From Brevundimonas sp. (GTDB lineage: Bacteria; Pseudomonadota; Alphaproteobacteria; Caulobacterales; Caulobacteraceae), in assembly GCA_022712235.1 (NCBI GenBank), contig JALAGW010000265.1:1-9306 (forward strand): DNA of 9,306 nt. The letters are read 5' to 3'. Numbering within the stretch: position 1 is the stretch's first letter; each line of letters opens with the position of its first letter. Position numbers and translations under genes: made by a program. Shown here piece by piece: positions 6,045 through 9,306 of the stretch. Under the pieces are notes generated by a model. The model worked only from the letters and a program-made list of their open reading frames with translations, was not told the origin of the DNA and did no database searches.

Positions 6045-6302
6045 ATGGCGGCTACCCCTCCTCGGCTTGATCTGATCACGGTGGGACGGTCTTGCGTGGA
6101 CCTGTACGGCCAGCAGATCGGCGGACGACTAGAGGACATGACATCCTTCGCCAAATACATTGGCGGCAGCCCCACCAACACCGCCGTCGGCGGGTCGCGA
6201 CTGGGCCTGAACACCGGCCTTCTGACCCGTGTCGGCGCCGATCACTTCGGCCGCTTCATCCGTGAACAACTGGCCGCGAAGGGGTCGCCGTCGACGGCGT
6301 GA
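6045..6302 (+). CDS. IolC N-terminal fragment (start of PfkB kinase)
   Basis: This 85-residue fragment holds the first lobe of the kinase: LDLITVGRSCVDLYG, then the sugar-kinase glycine motif IGGSPTNTAVGGSRLGL and GADHFGRFIREQL, which align with IolC of Bacillus subtilis. These parts hold substrate contacts and the dimer lid, so the fragment alone cannot be active. After residue L76 or so the reading leaves the family pattern and ends six to seven codons later. Its stop overlaps the GTG of the next fragment as GTGA (6299-6302), so ribosomes could in principle restart there. Confidence 0.6.
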   Translation: MAATPPRLDLITVGRSCVDLYGQQIGGRLEDMTSFAKYIGGSPTNTAVGGSRLGLNTGLLTRVGADHFGRFIREQLAAKGSPSTA

Positions 6303-7987
6303 TCGAGGACAAGGAACGGCTGACGGCCCTGGTTTTCCTCGGCATCCGCGATCCGGACACCTTCCCCCTGATCTTCTATCGCGAGAACTGCGCCGACATG
6401 GCGCTGGACGCCGAAGACGTGGAGGCCGCCTTCATCCAGTCGGCCGCCGCCGTGCTGATCAACGGCACCCACCTGTCGCAACCGGCGGTGTTCGACGCCT
6501 CGATCCGCGCCTGCGAACTGGTCAAGGCGGCGGGCGGCCGGGTGGTGTTCGATATCGACTACCGCCCCGTCCTGTGGGGTCTGACCGGCAAGGATATGGG
6601 CGAGAACCGCTTCGTCGCCGACGCCGCCGTCACCGCCCGTCTGCAACAGGTTCTGCCCCTGTGCGACCTGATCGTCGGCACCGAAGAAGAAATCCACATC
6701 CTCGGCGGTTCAACCGACACCCTGACCGCCCTGCGCGCCATCCGCCAGCGCAGCCCGGCCCTGTTGGTGTGCAAGCGCGGCCCCGACGGCTGCTCCGCCT
6801 TCCCCGACGCCATTCCCGCACGCCTGGACGATGGGATCGTCGGGCGAGGCTTCCGGGTCGAGGTCTATAATGTCCTGGGCGCCGGCGACGCCTTCATGGC
6901 CGGCTTCCTGCGCGGCTGGCTGCGGGACGCGCCGCTTGAGACCTGCTGCGAATACGGCAACGCCTGCGGCGCCATCGTCGTCTCGCGCCACGGCTGCGCC
7001 CCCGCCATGCCGACCTGGGAGGAGCTGCAGCTTTTCCTCAGCGGCGTGGAACGTCCGTTCCGCCTGCGCGAGGACGCCGAGCTGGAACACATCCACTGGG
7101 TCACCACCCGCGCCGCGGTTCCCGAGGAACTGACGGTTCTGGCCATGGACCACCGCAGTCAGTTCGAGGACCTGTGCCGCCAGGTCGGCGCCGATCCCGA
7201 ACGCATTCCCGCCTTCAAGGCCCTGGCGCTCAAGGCCGTGGACCGGCTGGCGCAGGGCGACCCGCGCTTCGGCGTCCTGCTGGATGGACGCTTCGGCATG
7301 CGCGGTCTGGAGGCGGCCGCGGACCATCCCTACTGGATCGGTCGCCCCATCGAACTGCCCGGCTCGCGCCCGCTCGAGTTTGAAAGCTCGGCTGACGTGG
7401 CCACGGAACTGGCGACCTGGCCGACCAACCACGTGGTCAAATGCCTGGCCTTCTATCACCCCAACGACACCGCCGAGATGCGCGAGCGTCAGGAACGCCA
7501 GTTGTTGCGACTGCAGGACGCCTGCCGTAAGACCGGCCATGAACTGCTGGTCGAGATCATCGCCTCAGGCGTCGGCGACATCGACGCCCACACCATAGCC
7601 CGCACCATCCAGCGCCTCTACGACCTGGGCATGAAGCCCGACTGGTGGAAGCTGGAACCGACCGAGGACCCTGCAGCATGGGCCAATGTCGAGACGACGA
7701 TCCGCGCCAATGATCCCCACTGCCGGGGGGTGCTGCTGCTCGGTCTTTCGGCGCCGCAGGAGGCGCTGATCGCCTCGTTCGACGCTGCCGCCGCCGCCCC
7801 GATCATCAAGGGTTTCGCCGTGGGTCGCACCATCTTCGCCGAGGCCGCCGAGCAATGGCTGACCGGTCGAATGGATGACGAGGCCGCGATCGCCGACCTG
7901 TCGGGCCGGTTCGCAGTTCTGGTCGACGCCTGGCGCGCCGCGCGGCAACGTGTCGCCCGCCCCCCCGCCTTGCAGGCAGCCGTCTGA
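6299..7987 (+). CDS. iolC: Remainder of IolC kinase plus DUF2090 (aldolase-like) domain
   Basis: From the GTG at 6299 this frame encodes 562 residues. Residues 1-245 or so are the rest of the PfkB kinase, including VVFDIDYRPVLWG and the ATP/anion-hole motif NVLGAGDAFMAGFL, whose Asp (codon 6887-6889) is the catalytic base. A short linker leads at about residue 265 (HWVTTRAAVPEELTVLAMDH) into DUF2090, with conserved-looking segments LAMDHRSQFEDLC, VVKCLAFYHPND, ELLVEIIASG, WWKLEP and IIKGFAVGRTIF. The Lys in VVKCLAFYHP and the TIM-barrel-like spacing of the strands fit a class I aldolase fold. Proteins of this fusion type are commonly annotated as kinase plus 5-dehydro-2-deoxyphosphogluconate aldolase, giving dihydroxyacetone phosphate and malonate semialdehyde; no separate IolJ is seen in the window. 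It ends two bases before iolD. Confidence 0.85.
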   Translation: MIEDKERLTALVFLGIRDPDTFPLIFYRENCADMALDAEDVEAAFIQSAAAVLINGTHLSQPAVFDASIRACELVKAAGGRVVFDIDYRPVLWGLTGKDMGENRFVADAAVTARLQQVLPLCDLIVGTEEEIHILGGSTDTLTALRAIRQRSPALLVCKRGPDGCSAFPDAIPARLDDGIVGRGFRVEVYNVLGAGDAFMAGFLRGWLRDAPLETCCEYGNACGAIVVSRHGCAPAMPTWEELQLFLSGVERPFRLREDAELEHIHWVTTRAAVPEELTVLAMDHRSQFEDLCRQVGADPERIPAFKALALKAVDRLAQGDPRFGVLLDGRFGMRGLEAAADHPYWIGRPIELPGSRPLEFESSADVATELATWPTNHVVKCLAFYHPNDTAEMRERQERQLLRLQDACRKTGHELLVEIIASGVGDIDAHTIARTIQRLYDLGMKPDWWKLEPTEDPAAWANVETTIRANDPHCRGVLLLGLSAPQEALIASFDAAAAAPIIKGFAVGRTIFAEAAEQWLTGRMDDEAAIADLSGRFAVLVDAWRAARQRVARPPALQAAV

Positions 7988-7989
7988 CC

Positions 7990-9306
7990 GTGACCACGAT
8001 TCGCCTGACCGCCGCCCAGGCCGCCGTTCGCTGGCTGGCTGCGCAACACGTCGTCGTCGACGGCGCCGAGGTTCCCTATTTCGCCGGCTGCTGGGCCATT
8101 TTCGGCCACGGCAATGTCGCCGGTCTGGGCGAGGCCCTGTACGCGCACCGCGACGTCTTGCCGCCCTGGCGCGCCCACAACGAACAGGGCATGGCCCACG
8201 CCGCCATCGCCTACGCCAAGCAGATGCGGCGCCAGCGGGCGATGATCTGCACCACCTCCATCGGCCCCGGCGCGACCAATATGGTCACAGCCGCCGCCCT
8301 GGCCCATGTGAACCGGCTGCCGGTGCTGTTCCTGCCCGGCGACGTCTATGCCAGCCGCCGCCCTGATCCGGTGCTGCAACAGGTCGAGGCCTTTGGCGAC
8401 GGCACAGTGTCCGCCAACGATTGTTTCCGGCCTGTGTCGCGCTATTTCGACCAGATTACCCGGCCCGAACAGATCATGGACGCCCTGCCCAAGGCGCTAG
8501 CGACCCTGCTGGACCCCGCCGCCTGCGGCCCGGCGACCGTGGCCTTCTGTCAGGATGTCCAGGCCGAGGCCTTCGACTATCCCGCCGCCTTCTTCGCACG
8601 CCGCCTTTGGCGCGAGCGCCGCACCCCTGCCGACGCGGGGGAGATCGCGGCCCTGATCGAAGCCATCAAGGCGGCGAAACGCCCGCTGATCGTGGCCGGC
8701 GGCGGCGTCCTCTACAGCCGGGCCGAGCAGGCGTTGGCGCGACTTTCCGAGGCCGTCGGCCTCCCCGTTGCCGAAACCCAGGCGGGCAAGGGTTCCCTCG
8801 CCTGGACTCACCCGAGCACGCTGGGAGCCGTGGGCGTGCCCGGGTCGAGTTCGGCCAATGCGGCGGCCTCGGAATCGGACCTCGTCATCGGCATAGGCAC
8901 AAGGCTGGCCGACTTCACCACCGGCTCGCGCAGCCTGTTCCCTGACCAACGCCTGTTCCAGGTCAATCTCCAGCCCTTCGACGCGCACAAGCACGGCGCC
9001 GAGCCGGTCGTCGGCGACGCCCGCGTGGTTATCGAGAGCCTGATCGAGGCTCTGTCCGGCTGGCGTGCGCCCAACGCCGACCACCATCAAACAGCCGTCG
9101 CCGAATGGAACCTCGCGGTCGAGGGCGCTACGGCTTCGCCGCCCGACACCGCCCTGCCCAGCGACGCCCAGGTCATCGGCGCCGTGCAGCGCGCTGTGGG
9201 CGAGGACGCGGTCGTGGTCTGCGCCGCCGGTGGTCTGCCCGGCGAACTGCACAAGCTGTGGCGCACAGCGCGCCCCGGCGGTTACCACCTGGAATACGGC
9301 TTCTCG
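7990..9306 (+). CDS. iolD: 3D-(3,5/4)-trihydroxycyclohexane-1,2-dione hydrolase, thiamine-diphosphate enzyme (3' end outside window)
   Basis: The frame stays open to the last base and gives 439 residues of a family that is usually about 620. IolD opens the inositol-derived ring of 3D-trihydroxycyclohexane-1,2-dione to 5-deoxy-glucuronate, in the cytoplasm, with thiamine diphosphate. The N-terminal TPP pyrimidine domain starts MTTIRLTAAQAAVRWLAAQ. The activating Glu is E65 in HNEQGMAHAAIAYAKQ, followed by TTSIGPGATNMVTAAALAHVNRLPVLFLPGD. The central domain (about residues 195-340) includes PLIVAGGGVLYS and DLVIGIGTRLADFTTGS. The C-terminal TPP-binding domain has just begun (VVVCAAGGLPGELHKLW); its metal-binding GDG motif lies beyond the window. 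The GTG start at 7990 is two bases after the iolC stop, with no clear ribosome-binding site, so translation is probably coupled to iolC. An iolC frameshift could therefore also affect iolD. Confidence 0.93.
   Translation, partial: MTTIRLTAAQAAVRWLAAQHVVVDGAEVPYFAGCWAIFGHGNVAGLGEALYAHRDVLPPWRAHNEQGMAHAAIAYAKQMRRQRAMICTTSIGPGATNMVTAAALAHVNRLPVLFLPGDVYASRRPDPVLQQVEAFGDGTVSANDCFRPVSRYFDQITRPEQIMDALPKALATLLDPAACGPATVAFCQDVQAEAFDYPAAFFARRLWRERRTPADAGEIAALIEAIKAAKRPLIVAGGGVLYSRAEQALARLSEAVGLPVAETQAGKGSLAWTHPSTLGAVGVPGSSSANAAASESDLVIGIGTRLADFTTGSRSLFPDQRLFQVNLQPFDAHKHGAEPVVGDARVVIESLIEALSGWRAPNADHHQTAVAEWNLAVEGATASPPDTALPSDAQVIGAVQRAVGEDAVVVCAAGGLPGELHKLWRTARPGGYHLEYGFS

Larger units (their letters stand above)
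6045..7987 (+). pseudogene. iolC: iolC-DUF2090 fusion split by a one-base frameshift
   Basis: The whole locus reads as one bifunctional protein of the inositol pathway: a PfkB-type 5-dehydro-2-deoxygluconokinase followed by a DUF2090 domain. The first frame runs from ATG 6045 and stops at 6300-6302. The homologous reading continues in another frame, where 6278-6301 encodes EGVAVDGV in place of KGSPSTA-stop. Adding one base near 6276-6284 (for example a C after GCCG, or a G in GGGG) restores a single frame of 647 residues, the normal size for this fusion. No other stop or shift is seen in the remaining 560-odd codons, so the lesion is either very recent, a sequencing or assembly error, or corrected in some way. 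If real, the strain should be impaired for inositol growth. The ATG at 6045 is preferred over a GTG at 6018, whose extra nine residues look unlike the family. Confidence 0.8.

Noticed and set aside
6276..6290. Programmed -1 ribosomal frameshift in iolC
   Set aside because: The site GCG AAG GGG lets only one of the two tRNAs re-pair after slippage, I see no clear stimulatory hairpin directly after it, and this enzyme family has no need known to me for such control. An indel or sequence error is simpler.
6710..7540. Minus-strand open frame (276 codons) opposite the kinase/DUF2090 junction
   Set aside because: Its codons mirror the conserved IolC-DUF2090 frame, with low-complexity translation and no ribosome-binding site noted.
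8497..9288. Minus-strand open frame (263 codons) opposite iolD
   Set aside because: The + strand encodes an unmistakable thiamine-diphosphate enzyme through the whole interval; the reverse frame has no family features.

Overview
The window is GC-rich (roughly two thirds G+C by eye) and looks like chromosomal DNA of an alphaproteobacterium. The fragment of a Xanthomonas/Caulobacter-type TonB-dependent receptor, the RpiR-type inositol regulator and the IolC-DUF2090 fusion point to Caulobacteraceae, perhaps Brevundimonas. That placement is inference. No RNA gene, CRISPR array, transposase, attachment site or origin is visible.

Layout. 1-1500 (+): C-terminal part of a TonB-dependent outer-membrane receptor, followed by a strong intrinsic terminator (1532-1566). 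1578-2852 (+): an AppA-like histidine acid phosphatase (phytase) with a lipoprotein signal. 2852-2923: a convergent hairpin region whose main element terminates the leftward operon. 2910-4905 (-): two tandem inositol 2-dehydrogenase paralogues. 4906-5058: divergent control region with several inverted repeats and a good sigma70-like promoter for the regulator. 5059-5952 (+): RpiR/IolR-type regulator. 5953-6044: a second control region that shares motifs with the first. 6045-7987 (+): iolC fused to DUF2090, broken by an apparent one-base deletion near 6276-6284. 7990-9306 (+): iolD, cut by the window end.

How the genes fit together. The phytase can strip phosphates from inositol hexakisphosphate and related esters at the cell envelope, and the receptor may bring the ester or its products across the outer membrane. 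IolG paralogues oxidise inositol to 2-keto-inositol. The dehydratase IolE is not in the window. IolD opens the ring, IolC phosphorylates 5-dehydro-2-deoxygluconate, and the DUF2090 domain probably carries the aldolase step. IolR probably controls both divergent arms. The whole reads as a phytate-to-central-metabolism locus. The link between phytase, receptor and iol genes rests on adjacency and chemistry, not on anything measured.

The features most worth a second look are the phytase-iol linkage, the shared operator-like motif TAGAATATwCGTT in both control regions, the iolC frameshift, and the terminator placed directly against the phytase ribosome-binding site.
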